Made by a program: the position numbers and the translations under genes. A stretch of DNA of 64,000 nucleotides from Roseovarius sp. W115 (GTDB lineage Bacteria > Pseudomonadota > Alphaproteobacteria > Rhodobacterales > Rhodobacteraceae). Position 1 is the stretch's first letter; each line of letters starts with the position of its first letter. The notes beneath the pieces are model-generated. The model did no database searches and had not been told where the DNA came from. It saw only the letters and a program-made list of their open reading frames with translations. This document shows positions 54,961 through 63,980 of this stretch, one piece after another. Where the stretch lies: positions 2,422,501-2,486,500 of the forward strand of contig NZ_CP146606.1 in assembly GCF_032842945.2 (NCBI RefSeq), given 5' to 3'.

Positions 54961-57159
54961 TTACGCCGCTTCTGCCTGTGTGCTGAACCGCTCGTAAAAG
55001 CCCTGGCCTTTGTCCGCCATCTCGCGCAAGAGCGCAGGCGTTTCAAACCGTGCGCCATACTCTTTGGTGAGCGCATCGCACCGTTCGGCGGCATATGGCG
55101 CGCCAATGATGTCGAGCCAGGCAAACGGGCCACCGGACCAAGGCGCAAAGCCCCAGGCCAGGATCGCGCCCACATCGCCCTCGCGGATGTCTTCCAGCAC
55201 GCCTTCTTCCAGTGCCCGCACCGCTTCGAGGACTTGGGCGAACATCAAACGATGCTGCACTTCCACAAGATCAGGCTGCTCATCAGCACGCGGATACTGC
55301 GCTTCAAGACCATCCCAATATCCCAAACGCTTGCCTTTCTCGTCATAGTCGAAGAACCCTGCGCTGGTCTTGCGGCCCAGACGGCCCTGTTCTTCCATCC
55401 AGAAGATCACGTCATCCACAGCACCATCAGGATACTCATCGCCCATCGCGGCCCTGGTCGCGCGGGCAATCTTTGCCCCCAGATCAATCGAGGTTTCATC
55501 GACCAGTTGCAGGGGTCCCACCGGGAAGCCCAGCTGACGCGCGGCATTGTCGATAAGGGCAGGGGCCACGCCCTCAGCCACCATGCGGATGCCTTCGTTG
55601 ATGTAGGGGATGATGCAGCGGTTGCAGTAGAAGAACCGCGCGTCATTCACGACAATCGGCGTCTTCTTAATCTGTCGCACATAGTCGAGCGCTTTGGCGA
55701 CAGCACGTTCGCCGGTTTTCTGACCCTTGATGATCTCGACCAGGAACATCTTTTCCACTGGCGAGAAGAAGTGAATGCCGATGAAGTTCTCTGGATTGCT
55801 TGAGGCCTTGGCCAGCTCGGTGATCGGCAGGGTCGAGGTGTTGGTGGCAAAGATCACGTCGTCGCCAACCGCTTCGAGCACATTCTTGGTCACTTCGGCT
55901 TTGACGCCGGGGTCCTCAAACACGGCCTCGATAATCAGGTCTGCACCTTTCAGGGCGCTGTAATCCGTCGTCGCTGTGATCCGGTCGAGCAGGGCGGCTT
56001 TCTTTTCTTCGGTTGCCTTGCCGCGCTTGATGCCCTTGTCCATATACGCCTCGGAATAGGCTTTGCCCTTGTCCGCGGCCTCTTGTTTCTGGTCGATCAG
56101 GACAACTTCCATCCCGGCCTGAGCCGAGACCAACGCGATACCAGCCCCCATCATGCCCGCGCCCATGACGCCGACTTTCTTAACAGTCTGGTCGGTCACG
56201 TCGGGGCGGTTGGCACCTTTCTCCAGCGCTTCCTTGTTGATGAAGAGGCTGCGGATCATGGCGCTTGAGGATGGGTTCATCAGCACATTGGTGAACCAGC
56301 GCGCTTCGATCTTGAGAGCCGTGTCAAACGGCACCAGCGCGCCTTCGTACACCGCGCTCAAAAGCGCCTTGGCCGCCGGGAACGCACCTTGGGTCTTGCC
56401 ATTGACCATGGCCGAAGCACCGACAAAGTTCATGAATCCCGCCGGATGATAGGGCGCGCCGCCCGGCATCTTGTAGCCTTTCTCGTCCCAAGGCTTGACG
56501 ATACTCGGCTCGCTCAGGACCCACTCGCGCGCCTTCTCAATGAGCTCATCTGCAGGCACAACCTCATCCACAACACCAGCGGATTTGGCTTTTTGCGGAT
56601 TGTTCACTTTGCCTTCCAGCAAGAGTGGTGCCGCCGCAATCGCACCCATCTTGCGCACCAGACGCGTGGTGCCACCCATGCCGGGGAAAATACCCACCAT
56701 GATCTCGGGCAGGCCGATTTTGGCCTTTGGGTTATCCGCGGCGAAAATCCGGTGACAGGCCAGCGGAATTTCCAGACCAATGCCAAGCGCCGTGCCGGGC
56801 AGACAGCAGGCAATCGGCTTGCCGCCCTTGTTGGTCTTGGGGTCCATGCCCGCGCGCTCCATCTTGCGCAGGAAGGTGTGGGTTTTCATCAAACCTTCAA
56901 AGAGACCCTTGGCCGGATTGTCGCCCGCCATCTCTTTCATCTTCGAAATGATGTTGAGGTCCATGCCCCCGGCAAAAGATCCTTCCTTGCCCGAGGTGAG
57001 GATCACACCCTTCACCGCATCATCGGCCAACGCGTCATCAATCAGTGCCTCAAGATCGTCAAACCCTTGCTGGTTCATCACGTTCATGGACTTGCCGACC
57101 GTGTCCCAGGTGATGATCGCGACGCCATCTGCGCCTTTTTCCATCGTAAAATCAGTCAT
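54961..57159 (-). CDS. fadJ: Bifunctional enoyl-CoA hydratase / 3-hydroxyacyl-CoA dehydrogenase
   Basis: A 732-residue FadJ/FadB-type protein. The N-terminal crotonase domain (1-190) has EGSFAGGMDLNII and LPEIMVGIFPGMGGTTRLVR; the NAD-binding domain starts at about 330 with VGVMGAGMMGAGIALVSAQA, and the C-terminal dehydrogenase domains contain HFFSPVEKMFLVEII and LGFPVGPLQLVDETSIDLG. It does the second and third steps of fatty-acid beta-oxidation. Its start overlaps the cupin stop as ATGA, in one operon with the thiolase and dehydrogenases. Confidence 0.95.
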   Translation of the reverse strand: MTDFTMEKGADGVAIITWDTVGKSMNVMNQQGFDDLEALIDDALADDAVKGVILTSGKEGSFAGGMDLNIISKMKEMAGDNPAKGLFEGLMKTHTFLRKMERAGMDPKTNKGGKPIACCLPGTALGIGLEIPLACHRIFAADNPKAKIGLPEIMVGIFPGMGGTTRLVRKMGAIAAAPLLLEGKVNNPQKAKSAGVVDEVVPADELIEKAREWVLSEPSIVKPWDEKGYKMPGGAPYHPAGFMNFVGASAMVNGKTQGAFPAAKALLSAVYEGALVPFDTALKIEARWFTNVLMNPSSSAMIRSLFINKEALEKGANRPDVTDQTVKKVGVMGAGMMGAGIALVSAQAGMEVVLIDQKQEAADKGKAYSEAYMDKGIKRGKATEEKKAALLDRITATTDYSALKGADLIIEAVFEDPGVKAEVTKNVLEAVGDDVIFATNTSTLPITELAKASSNPENFIGIHFFSPVEKMFLVEIIKGQKTGERAVAKALDYVRQIKKTPIVVNDARFFYCNRCIIPYINEGIRMVAEGVAPALIDNAARQLGFPVGPLQLVDETSIDLGAKIARATRAAMGDEYPDGAVDDVIFWMEEQGRLGRKTSAGFFDYDEKGKRLGYWDGLEAQYPRADEQPDLVEVQHRLMFAQVLEAVRALEEGVLEDIREGDVGAILAWGFAPWSGGPFAWLDIIGAPYAAERCDALTKEYGARFETPALLREMADKGQGFYERFSTQAEAA

Positions 57160-57641
57160 GTGTCTTCTCCGGTCTGGTCAGCCGTCAGGGGGCTGCCGTC
57201 TTTGCGGGTAAAGGAAAAACCGGCCTCATCGAACGTCACCATCATGTCGATGTCGCTATAGTACCCGGTTTCGGTTTTGGTCCGCGTGCCCACCACCAGA
57301 AAGGCGGCAGGCGCGTCGGTTTTGTTCACAAGATGATGGCCATTGGCCTCACCCGCCGGGAAAGTGGCGCAATCGCCAACCCCCATCTGGTGTGCGCCCT
57401 CATCATCAATCAGGGTGCAGACCCCTTTGGTCACCATCACAAACTCATCCTGCTGCATATGGTAATGCCGCAAGGACGAGGCCGCGCCGGGTGCGAGGCG
57501 CACAAGGTTCACGCCATATTGCGTGAGCCCGCGCGCATCCCCGAGCGCCTGAACAGAGCGGGCTTCAAACCCGTCCGCCAGTTTGCCTGGGTAGCCCGAC
57601 CCGGTTTTGGCCGGGATGGCTGAGAGATCAAGCTTCGGCAT
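57156..57641 (-). CDS. Cupin-domain protein
   Basis: A 161-residue single-domain cupin from ATG 57641. Motif 1 lies in SLRHYHMQQDEFVMVTKG (metal-binding His, His, Glu) and motif 2 in GDCATFPAGEANGHHLVN. It overlaps the thiolase stop by one base and the fadJ start by four, so it is co-translated with beta-oxidation genes. The substrate is unknown; small cupins include isomerases, dioxygenases and sugar-binding proteins. Confidence 0.85.
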   Translation of the reverse strand: MPKLDLSAIPAKTGSGYPGKLADGFEARSVQALGDARGLTQYGVNLVRLAPGAASSLRHYHMQQDEFVMVTKGVCTLIDDEGAHQMGVGDCATFPAGEANGHHLVNKTDAPAAFLVVGTRTKTETGYYSDIDMMVTFDEAGFSFTRKDGSPLTADQTGEDT

Positions 57642-58852
57642 CAGACCCGCTCGATGATCGTGGCAGCACCCATGCCGGATGCAATGCACAGCGTGGCAAG
57701 GCCGACTTCTTTGTCGGTGCGCTCCAGCTCATCCAGCAATGTGCCGATGATGATCGCACCGGTCGCACCCAGCGGGTGCCCCATGGCAATCGAGCCGCCA
57801 TTGACGTTCACAAGCTCTGGGTCGACGTCAAACGCCTGTTGGAAGCGCAGCACGACACTGGCGAAGGCCTCATTCACCTCAAAAAGATCAATGTCGGAAA
57901 TCTTCATACCGCTATCAGCCAGGATTTTCTCAGTCGCAGGTACAGGCCCGGTCAGCATGATCACAGGATCGGTCCCGATCTTGCAGGTCTGGCGAATGCG
58001 CGCACGCGGCTTCAGCCCATATTTCTTACCAAATTCCGCATTGCCAATGAGCACCCCGGCAGAGCCGTCCACGATGCCTGACGAATTGCCCGCATGGTGC
58101 ACATGGTTGATCTTTTCCAGATGCGGATACTTGAGCTTGGCCACGGCATCAAAGCCCGGCATCATCTCGCCCATCTGCTGAAACGCCGGGTTCAGGCCGC
58201 CCAATGATTGCATATCCGTGCCGGGGCGCATGTATTCATCGTGATCCAGAATGGTCAGCCCGTTCTGATCCTTCACCTCGATGATCGAGTTTTCAAAACG
58301 CTTGTCGTCCCAGGCGGCTTTCGCGCGCTGCTGACTGGCCATGGCAAGCTGATCGGTCTCATCGCGGGTAAACCCATATTCCGTCGCGATAATGTCGGCG
58401 CTGATACCTTGCGGGACGAAATAGGTCTCCATGGCAACGCTGGGGTCCACGGCAATCGCCGCGCCGTCGCTGCCCATGGCCACGCGGCCCATCATTTCCA
58501 CGCCACCGGCGATATAGGCCTCACCGGCCCCGCCTTTGACCTGATTGGCAGCAAGGTTCACCGCCTCCATGCCCGAGGCACAGAACCGGTTGATCGCAAG
58601 GCCAGGGATGGATTCGTCCAGATCAGAGGCGAGAACCGCCGTCCGTGCCAGACAGCCGCCTTGCTCCATCACCTGCGTGACATTGCCCCAGATTACGTCC
58701 TCCACCGCATGACCATCCAGACCATTGCGGTCCTTCAGCGCATTGAGCACCTGGGTGCTCAGCCGAACGGCTGTCACTTCGTGCAAAGCACCGTCTTTGC
58801 GGCCCTTGCCGCGCGGGGTGCGCACGGCGTCGTAGATAAAAGCGTCAGACAT
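57641..58852 (-). CDS. Acetyl-CoA acetyltransferase (thiolase, FadA type)
   Basis: A 403-residue thiolase with AAGGAG before its start. The nucleophilic cysteine is in INRFCASGMEAVN (about residue 90), the catalytic histidine in GGSIAMGHPLGATGA and the second cysteine in TLCIASGMGAATI. It cleaves 3-ketoacyl-CoA, the last step of beta-oxidation. Gene order (GST, thiolase, cupin, fadJ) places it with FadJ as a trifunctional pair. Confidence 0.94.
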   Translation of the reverse strand: MSDAFIYDAVRTPRGKGRKDGALHEVTAVRLSTQVLNALKDRNGLDGHAVEDVIWGNVTQVMEQGGCLARTAVLASDLDESIPGLAINRFCASGMEAVNLAANQVKGGAGEAYIAGGVEMMGRVAMGSDGAAIAVDPSVAMETYFVPQGISADIIATEYGFTRDETDQLAMASQQRAKAAWDDKRFENSIIEVKDQNGLTILDHDEYMRPGTDMQSLGGLNPAFQQMGEMMPGFDAVAKLKYPHLEKINHVHHAGNSSGIVDGSAGVLIGNAEFGKKYGLKPRARIRQTCKIGTDPVIMLTGPVPATEKILADSGMKISDIDLFEVNEAFASVVLRFQQAFDVDPELVNVNGGSIAMGHPLGATGAIIIGTLLDELERTDKEVGLATLCIASGMGAATIIERV

Positions 58853-58867
58853 AGAGGTCTCCTTGGT

Positions 58868-59506
58868 TCAGGCGCGGTCAGCCGGGCTGCCGGGCATCAG
58901 GTCATAGGGGTGTTTCCAGCCGGGTATGGCCTCGATATTGCCAAGCCAGCGGTCGATATTGGGCCAGTCGGCGCGATCAAAGCCGAAGGGTTCAGGGTAA
59001 AAGAGGTAACCGCAACAGGAAATGTCGGCATTGCTGATCTGATCACCGACGATCCAGTCGCGGCCCTCAAGCCGGGTGTTGAGCGTCTCAAAAGCCGCCT
59101 TAAGACGCCCTTGCATAAAACCGATCACTTCTGCAGGGCGTTTGTCCTCGGGCAAAAAGTTCATCAAAAACCGCGTCATGCCGGCCTGTGACGAAAGCTT
59201 GTGATTGTCCCACAAAACCCAGCGGAACATCTCGTAGTTCTCCGTATGGTCCTTGCCGCCAAACTTGCCGGATTTCTCGGTCACATAGGCCTGAATCGCG
59301 CCTGACTGGCTGGTCTTGAAATCGCCATCCACCAGCACCGGGGCCTCGCCCATCTCGTTGACGTCCTTGCGGTAGGCGTCGCTGCGCGTCTCACCGCCAA
59401 AGAAATCCACCTTCACGGGCTCCCAGTCGAGACCGGACAATTCCAGCGCCAGAGCCGCCTTATAGGCATTGCCGCTCTCGCCAAAGCAGTAAAGTTGGAT
59501 GGTCAT
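58868..59506 (-). CDS. Glutathione S-transferase family protein
   Basis: A 212-residue GST with an N-terminal thioredoxin-like domain (MTIQLYCFGESGNAYKAALA, then MGEAPVLVDGDFKTSQSGAI, the cis-proline and glutathione site) and an all-helical C-terminal domain with RDWIVGDQISNADISCCGYL. It is 15 bases upstream of the thiolase gene in the fatty-acid operon. It might detoxify electrophilic lipid products; the substrate is unknown. Confidence 0.9.
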   Translation of the reverse strand: MTIQLYCFGESGNAYKAALALELSGLDWEPVKVDFFGGETRSDAYRKDVNEMGEAPVLVDGDFKTSQSGAIQAYVTEKSGKFGGKDHTENYEMFRWVLWDNHKLSSQAGMTRFLMNFLPEDKRPAEVIGFMQGRLKAAFETLNTRLEGRDWIVGDQISNADISCCGYLFYPEPFGFDRADWPNIDRWLGNIEAIPGWKHPYDLMPGSPADRA

Positions 59507-59581
59507 TTCTGGCTCTTCCTTGCGCTTCGGGGTGGTGTTGGATTTGAGGATTTGAGGAACGATGAAAGTACAGTCCTGCTT

Positions 59582-59613
59582 TCACTGTTCGCAAAATACT
59601 CCCGCCAGAGGCG
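59582..59613 (-). repeat. Intergenic repeat, copy 2 (GGCG-GGAGTATTTT motif)
   Basis: On the minus strand CGCC-TCT-GGCG is followed by GGAGTATTTTGCGAAC and AGTGAAA, matching copy 1 at 24973-25007. It lies 36-67 bases past the stop of the acyl-CoA dehydrogenase gene, within the 142-base gap to the GST gene. Confidence 0.6.
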
Positions 59614-59648
59614 TCCGTCAGATGTGGTATATGCATGCGCATGTATCA

Positions 59649-60788
59649 TCATAGCGACCTCGAAATCAGTTCTTTCATGATCTCATTCGTGCCGCCATAG
59701 ATGCGCTGCACGCGGGCATCGGCCCACATTTCGGCAATGTCATATTCGGCCATATAGCCATAGCCGCCATGGAGCTGAACGCAGGTGTCGAGCACCTCAA
59801 ACTGCGTGTCGGTGAGCCAATATTTGGCCATCGCGGCTTTTTCCACGCTGAGCTTGCCTTGCAAATGCTCGGCGATGCATTCGTCCAGAAAGGCGCGCGC
59901 GACTTTTGTCTTGGTTAGGCATTCGGTCAGCGTGAAGCGGATCGTCTGGAATTTCTCAAAGATCGGCCCGCCAAAGGCTTCGCGCTCTTTGGTGTAGGCA
60001 ATCGTGCGCTCGACACCGCCTTCCAGAGCGCCTTGCGCGCCGCAAGCAATGATCAGGCGTTCCTGTGGCAGCTGCTCCATCATCTGGTAGAATCCGCGCC
60101 CTTCTTCACCACCCAGAATGTTTTCTGGCGGCACTTCCACATTGTCAAAGAAGAGCTCGGATGTATCGCCCGCCTTCAGCCCGTTCTTGTCGAGGTTACG
60201 GCCACGGGTGAACCCTGTCGCGCCATCGGTTTCCACCACCACCATGGAAATGCCCTTAGCCCCTTCCTTGGGGTCGGTCTTGGCGGCCACAATGATCAGA
60301 TTGGCGTGTTGGCCGTTGGTGATAAAGGTTTTCTGACCGTTCAGCCGGTAGGAGTTCCCATCGCGCAGCGCCTTGGATTTCATCGACTGAAGGTCCGAAC
60401 CAGCCCCCGGTTCTGTCATGGCCAATGCACCAACCAGCTCGCCAGAAACCATCTTGGGCAACCAGCGTTTCTTTTGATCTTCCGAGCCGTAGGCCAGAAT
60501 ATAATGCGCCACGATGCCCGAATGGATGGGATTGCCCCAGCTTGCCAGATTGGCGCGGCTTTGCTCCATACAGATCACCGCCTCATGGCCGAAATCACCG
60601 CCTGCGCCGCCGTATTCTTCGGGGATGGAGGGGCAAAGCAGGCCCAGCTCACCCGCCTGGCTCCAGGTTTCGCGATCCATGATCCCGTCCTTGCGCCAGC
60701 GCTCAAAATTCGGGCCCCATTCTTCAGAAATGAACTTATAGGTCATCTCCGCAAGCATCTGGTGCTCGTCTGTCATCCATGTCGACAT
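59649..60788 (-). CDS. Acyl-CoA dehydrogenase
   Basis: A 379-residue flavoenzyme of normal ACAD length. FAD- and substrate-binding marks are visible: [40 protein letters not shown] and the C-terminal [20 protein letters not shown], followed by [17 protein letters not shown]. The catalytic glutamate should be the one in YGGTNEIM or the alternative medium-chain position; I cannot settle which. It starts beta-oxidation by making the trans-2-enoyl-CoA. It is 12 bases downstream of a small gene in the operon. Confidence 0.94.
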   Translation of the reverse strand: MSTWMTDEHQMLAEMTYKFISEEWGPNFERWRKDGIMDRETWSQAGELGLLCPSIPEEYGGAGGDFGHEAVICMEQSRANLASWGNPIHSGIVAHYILAYGSEDQKKRWLPKMVSGELVGALAMTEPGAGSDLQSMKSKALRDGNSYRLNGQKTFITNGQHANLIIVAAKTDPKEGAKGISMVVVETDGATGFTRGRNLDKNGLKAGDTSELFFDNVEVPPENILGGEEGRGFYQMMEQLPQERLIIACGAQGALEGGVERTIAYTKEREAFGGPIFEKFQTIRFTLTECLTKTKVARAFLDECIAEHLQGKLSVEKAAMAKYWLTDTQFEVLDTCVQLHGGYGYMAEYDIAEMWADARVQRIYGGTNEIMKELISRSL

Positions 60789-60800
60789 CGCATCCCTCCC

Positions 60801-61013
60801 TTATTTCTTGCGCGCCTCAAGCTCTGAATTAAAGAGCCTGAGCCGGTGACCAAACGTGTCTTCGTTGATCACGCTGTCGAAGTTTTCAAAGAGAAAGGAC
60901 AGCGCCTCGCCTTCATCCAACCCTGCCTCCTGGGCAAAGCGGCGCAAGCGTCGATAGCCATCTTCGGTCATCGCGGCGTTAAACCGCCGGGTCAGGCGAA
61001 AGCGTTTGGGCAT
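60801..61013 (-). CDS. Small protein between two acyl-CoA dehydrogenase genes
   Basis: ATG 61013 has GGAGG seven bases upstream and gives 70 residues; the longer frame runs through a REP-like repeat. The protein is basic at its N-terminus (MPKRFRLTRRFNAAMTEDGY) with an amphipathic helical region rich in Arg and Glu, ending FNSELEARKK. No family is recognised. Its tight position (12 bases before the next gene) suggests a role tied to the dehydrogenases or their regulation. Confidence 0.65.
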   Translation of the reverse strand: MPKRFRLTRRFNAAMTEDGYRRLRRFAQEAGLDEGEALSFLFENFDSVINEDTFGHRLRLFNSELEARKK

Positions 61014-61038
61014 GATGTCCTCCCAGTCATCTTGCGGG

Positions 61039-61063
61039 GTAGGGTGGGTTTTCAACCCACCCC
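61039..61063. repeat. REP-like palindrome between beta-oxidation genes
   Basis: GTAGGGTGGGTTTTC and AACCCACCC form a long stem in the 58-base gap between the large acyl-CoA dehydrogenase gene and the small gene. It resembles the REP units near the RAYT gene at 40.3 kb (same GTAGG opening and palindromic G/C core) but is not identical. Confidence 0.65.
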
Positions 61064-61071
61064 GTCTGTCT

Positions 61072-62850
61072 TTAGAATGCCTCGGCTTCAAGCTCCATGA
61101 CCGTGTCCGCACCGCTTTCGATACGTGTCAGATGCATGGATGTCGCGGGCAGGCGGCGCTTCATGTAGTAGCGGCCCGTGGCGATCTTTGTCTTGTAGAA
61201 CGCAGTGTCGCCTTCGCCATTCTCAACCGCGTCCATCGCGGCCTTGCCCATCTGCGCCCACATCAGGCCCAGGCAAACATGCCCAAAGAGGTGCATGAAG
61301 TCATAGGATCCGGCCAGTGCCGCGTTTGGGTTTTTCATGCCATTCTGCATGAAATACATACCCGCCGCCTGCAGATGCTTGGACGCTTCTTTCAGTGGGT
61401 CGAGGAAATCAGCCTTCAGCGCCTCATTGCCTTCGTTCTCCTTGATGAAGGACTTCACCAGATCAAAGAACGCCATCACATGCTTGCCGCCATCCTGCGC
61501 CAGCTTGCGGCCCACAAGGTCCAGCGCCTGAACGCCGTTGGCCCCTTCATAGATCATGGCAATCCGGGCATCTCGGGTGAATTGCGACATGCCCCATTCC
61601 TCGATGTAGCCATGTCCGCCATAGACTTGCTGGGCCTGAACGGTCATGTCGTAGCCTTCGTCGGTCAAAAAGCCCTTGATGATCGGCGTGAGCAAGCTCA
61701 CCAGACCTTCAGCCGCCTCATCGCCACCGCGATGGGACTGATCGATCATTTGACTGCCCCAGAGCAGGAAGGCACGGCCGCCTTCAACAAAGCTCTTTTG
61801 GTCCAAGAGGTTGCGGCGAATGTCGGGATGCACGATCAGCGGGTCGGCCGGACCATCGGGGTTTTCGTCACCTGTCACGGCACGTCCTTGCAGGCGATCC
61901 TTGGCGTATTCCAGCGCGTTTTGATAGGCCACTTCGGCTTGTGCCAGCCCCTGCATGCCCACGCCGATGCGGGCCTCATTCATCATGGTGAACATCGCAC
62001 GCATGCCCTTGTGCTCTTCGCCCAAAAGGTAGCCGGTCGCTTCGTCATAGTTCATCACACAGGTCGAGTTGCCGTGGATGCCCATCTTCTCTTCAATCTT
62101 GCCGCAGGACGCCCCATTGCGCGCGCCTAGGCTGCCGTCTTCGTTGACCATGAACTTGGGCACGATGAACAGAGACACGCCTTTGATGCCCTCAGGCCCG
62201 CCGGGGATCTTGGCCAGTACCAAATGGATGATGTTGTCGGCCATGTCATGTTCGCCAGCCGAGATGAAAATCTTCTGACCGGAAATTTTGAAGCTGCCAT
62301 CATCCTGCGGTACCGCTTTGGTGCGCATCAGGCCCAGGTCCGTGCCGCAATGCGGTTCGGTGAGGTTCATCGTGCCGGTCCACTCGCACGAGGTCATCTT
62401 GGGCAGGTAGGTGGTCTTCTGCTCCTCGGACCCATGTGCAAGGATCGCTGATGCGGCACCATGGGTCAGACCTTGATACATCGTGAAGGCCTGGTTTGCG
62501 GCAGAAGACGTCTCGCCCACAGCCGTGTACATGATATAGGGCATGTTCTGCCCGCCATATTCTTCGGGCAGGTCAATGCCGGTCCAACCGCCCGCTTTCA
62601 CCTGCTCAAACGCATCCTTGAAGCCCGTGGGCGTGCGCACCACGCCGTTTTCCAGAACACAGCCTTCGGTGTCACCAACACTATTCAAGGGGGCCAGCAC
62701 CTCAGAGGCCAGCTTGCCGGCTTCTTCCAGGATGGCCGATGTGAAATCCCGGTCCAGGTCGGCATAGCCGGGGGTGTCTTGCTCGGACACTTTCAGCACA
62801 TTGTGCAGAATGAAATCCATGTCTTTGGTGGGGGCTGTGTAGCTGGGCAT
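61072..62850 (-). CDS. Acyl-CoA dehydrogenase with C-terminal extension (about 590 residues)
   Basis: A 592-residue dehydrogenase of the long FadE/DmdC-like class. ACAD marks include [40 protein letters not shown] and [20 protein letters not shown], followed by [20 protein letters not shown]. The extra C-terminal domain (from about 470) is typical of this class. Substrates can be long-chain acyl-CoA, or 3-methylmercaptopropionyl-CoA in DmdC; neighbours favour fatty acids. It lies 40 bases downstream of a MerR gene. Confidence 0.93.
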   Translation of the reverse strand: MPSYTAPTKDMDFILHNVLKVSEQDTPGYADLDRDFTSAILEEAGKLASEVLAPLNSVGDTEGCVLENGVVRTPTGFKDAFEQVKAGGWTGIDLPEEYGGQNMPYIMYTAVGETSSAANQAFTMYQGLTHGAASAILAHGSEEQKTTYLPKMTSCEWTGTMNLTEPHCGTDLGLMRTKAVPQDDGSFKISGQKIFISAGEHDMADNIIHLVLAKIPGGPEGIKGVSLFIVPKFMVNEDGSLGARNGASCGKIEEKMGIHGNSTCVMNYDEATGYLLGEEHKGMRAMFTMMNEARIGVGMQGLAQAEVAYQNALEYAKDRLQGRAVTGDENPDGPADPLIVHPDIRRNLLDQKSFVEGGRAFLLWGSQMIDQSHRGGDEAAEGLVSLLTPIIKGFLTDEGYDMTVQAQQVYGGHGYIEEWGMSQFTRDARIAMIYEGANGVQALDLVGRKLAQDGGKHVMAFFDLVKSFIKENEGNEALKADFLDPLKEASKHLQAAGMYFMQNGMKNPNAALAGSYDFMHLFGHVCLGLMWAQMGKAAMDAVENGEGDTAFYKTKIATGRYYMKRRLPATSMHLTRIESGADTVMELEAEAF

Positions 62851-62890
62851 GTGGTGGTCTCCCTAAATCATCACAAGTTTGCGGCAGAAG

Positions 62891-63292
62891 TTACTCTGCC
62901 GCTTTCGGTGTTTGTCGGATCGAGGCGATCATTTTCTCGCCCCATTTCATTTGGTCTTTAAGATCATCAATAGCTGCGGTCAGTTCATCACGCTGGCGCT
63001 CAAGATCATTGAGCCGCGATTTGGCGACCTCATAGGTCTGTGTGAGCTGCGTCAGCTGTTGATCGCCCCGGTCATAGAGGTTCAGCAGTTGCCGAATTTC
63101 CTCAAGGCTAAACCCAAAGCGCTTGCCGCGCAGGATCAGCTTCAGTCGGGCCCTGTCGCGCTTGGTGAAAAGGCGCTTCTGGCCTTCGCGCTTGGGGAAC
63201 AGTAGCTCTTTGGACTCGTAAAACCGCAGCGTACGAGGCGTCACGTGGAACGCATCACACATCTGGCGGATTGTCATCATCTCGGTACTCAT
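62891..63292 (-). CDS. MerR-family transcriptional regulator (proximal)
   Basis: A 133-residue regulator with the MerR winged helix (MMTIRQMCDAFHVTPRTLRF, then YESKELLFPKREGQKRLF) and a long C-terminal coiled coil (about 75-125). There is no metal-binding cysteine set, as in the LiuR-type MerR proteins that control fatty-acid and branched-chain amino-acid degradation. It is the gene just upstream of the long dehydrogenase and probably controls the operon. An ACGTAA-repeat operator candidate lies 76-117 bases before its start. Confidence 0.9.
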   Translation of the reverse strand: MSTEMMTIRQMCDAFHVTPRTLRFYESKELLFPKREGQKRLFTKRDRARLKLILRGKRFGFSLEEIRQLLNLYDRGDQQLTQLTQTYEVAKSRLNDLERQRDELTAAIDDLKDQMKWGEKMIASIRQTPKAAE

Positions 63293-63367
63293 ATTACCAC
63301 CTGTTCATCTCGGTCTCGTGGCATTGACCTGGGGGCGCTTCATCTTCGATACAACAGGGAATAGAGT

Positions 63368-63408
63368 TGACGTAACTGGTACGTAACGTCACTTTTAGGT
63401 TTACGTAA
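63368..63408. promoter_or_regulatory. ACGTAA-repeat operator candidate upstream of the proximal MerR gene
   Basis: An imperfect 24-bp palindrome (63368-63391) has halves TGACGTAAC and GTAACGTCA. TTACGTAA follows at 63401-63408. The ACGTAA units are spaced 11 and 22 bases, whole helical turns. The place and symmetry fit a MerR-type operator that controls the regulator and the beta-oxidation genes behind it. Confidence 0.6.
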
Positions 63409-63494
63409 GATTAATCAAGGTAAACCGCCCAATTGCACAATTTTATGACGCGCTGGGCAACAGTTTGCCGGTCAAGGTTCAAAGCAAAAGCCGC

Positions 63495-63863
63495 TTACCC
63501 GAGCGATTTCGCGGTCGAATCGCGCATATCCTGAAGCTCTGAAATGCTCTCTTCAAGCTGCGCTTTCTGTTTGCCCAACTCGGCCAGCTTCTGATCGGCA
63601 AGATCAATCCAGGTCCGCAGTTGCGCGTTGGTGCCTTCCTCTTCATAGATCAAGAGCCACTGCCGGATTTCCTCCAGTGCAAAGCCCCAGCGCCGACCAC
63701 GCAAAATAAGCGTCATGCGGACGACTTCTTTATGCGAGTAAAACCGTGACCGGCCTTCGCGCTCTGGGCTGATCAACTCGATGTATTCGTAGTAGCGCAG
63801 CGTTCGCGGTGTCACGTCGAACTTGGCGCACATTTCTTTGAAAGACAGTCGTTTGTCCGACAT
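63495..63863 (-). CDS. MerR-family transcriptional regulator (distal)
   Basis: A 122-residue paralogue of the neighbouring MerR protein, with SFKEMCAKFDVTPRTLRYYE, the wing ELISPEREGRSRFYSHKEVV and a C-terminal coiled coil. It likewise has no metal-binding cysteines. It lies 202 bases upstream of the proximal MerR gene with a possible operator between them. The two may form heterodimers or bind the same sites. Confidence 0.9.
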   Translation of the reverse strand: MSDKRLSFKEMCAKFDVTPRTLRYYEYIELISPEREGRSRFYSHKEVVRMTLILRGRRWGFALEEIRQWLLIYEEEGTNAQLRTWIDLADQKLAELGKQKAQLEESISELQDMRDSTAKSLG

Positions 63864-63980
63864 GGCCTCTCCTCCTTATGTGCAATGTTAGAAAAGACCG
63901 GCGCGCAGGGCAACCGCTAGCCCTTGAAGCTGTGATCACTTCTGGATCATATAGCGTCAGCCAAGCCCGAAGGTGCGCCA

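Noticed and set aside
56389..57261. A 290-codon rightward frame opposite fadJ
   Set aside because: Antisense shadow of the crotonase domain of fadJ.
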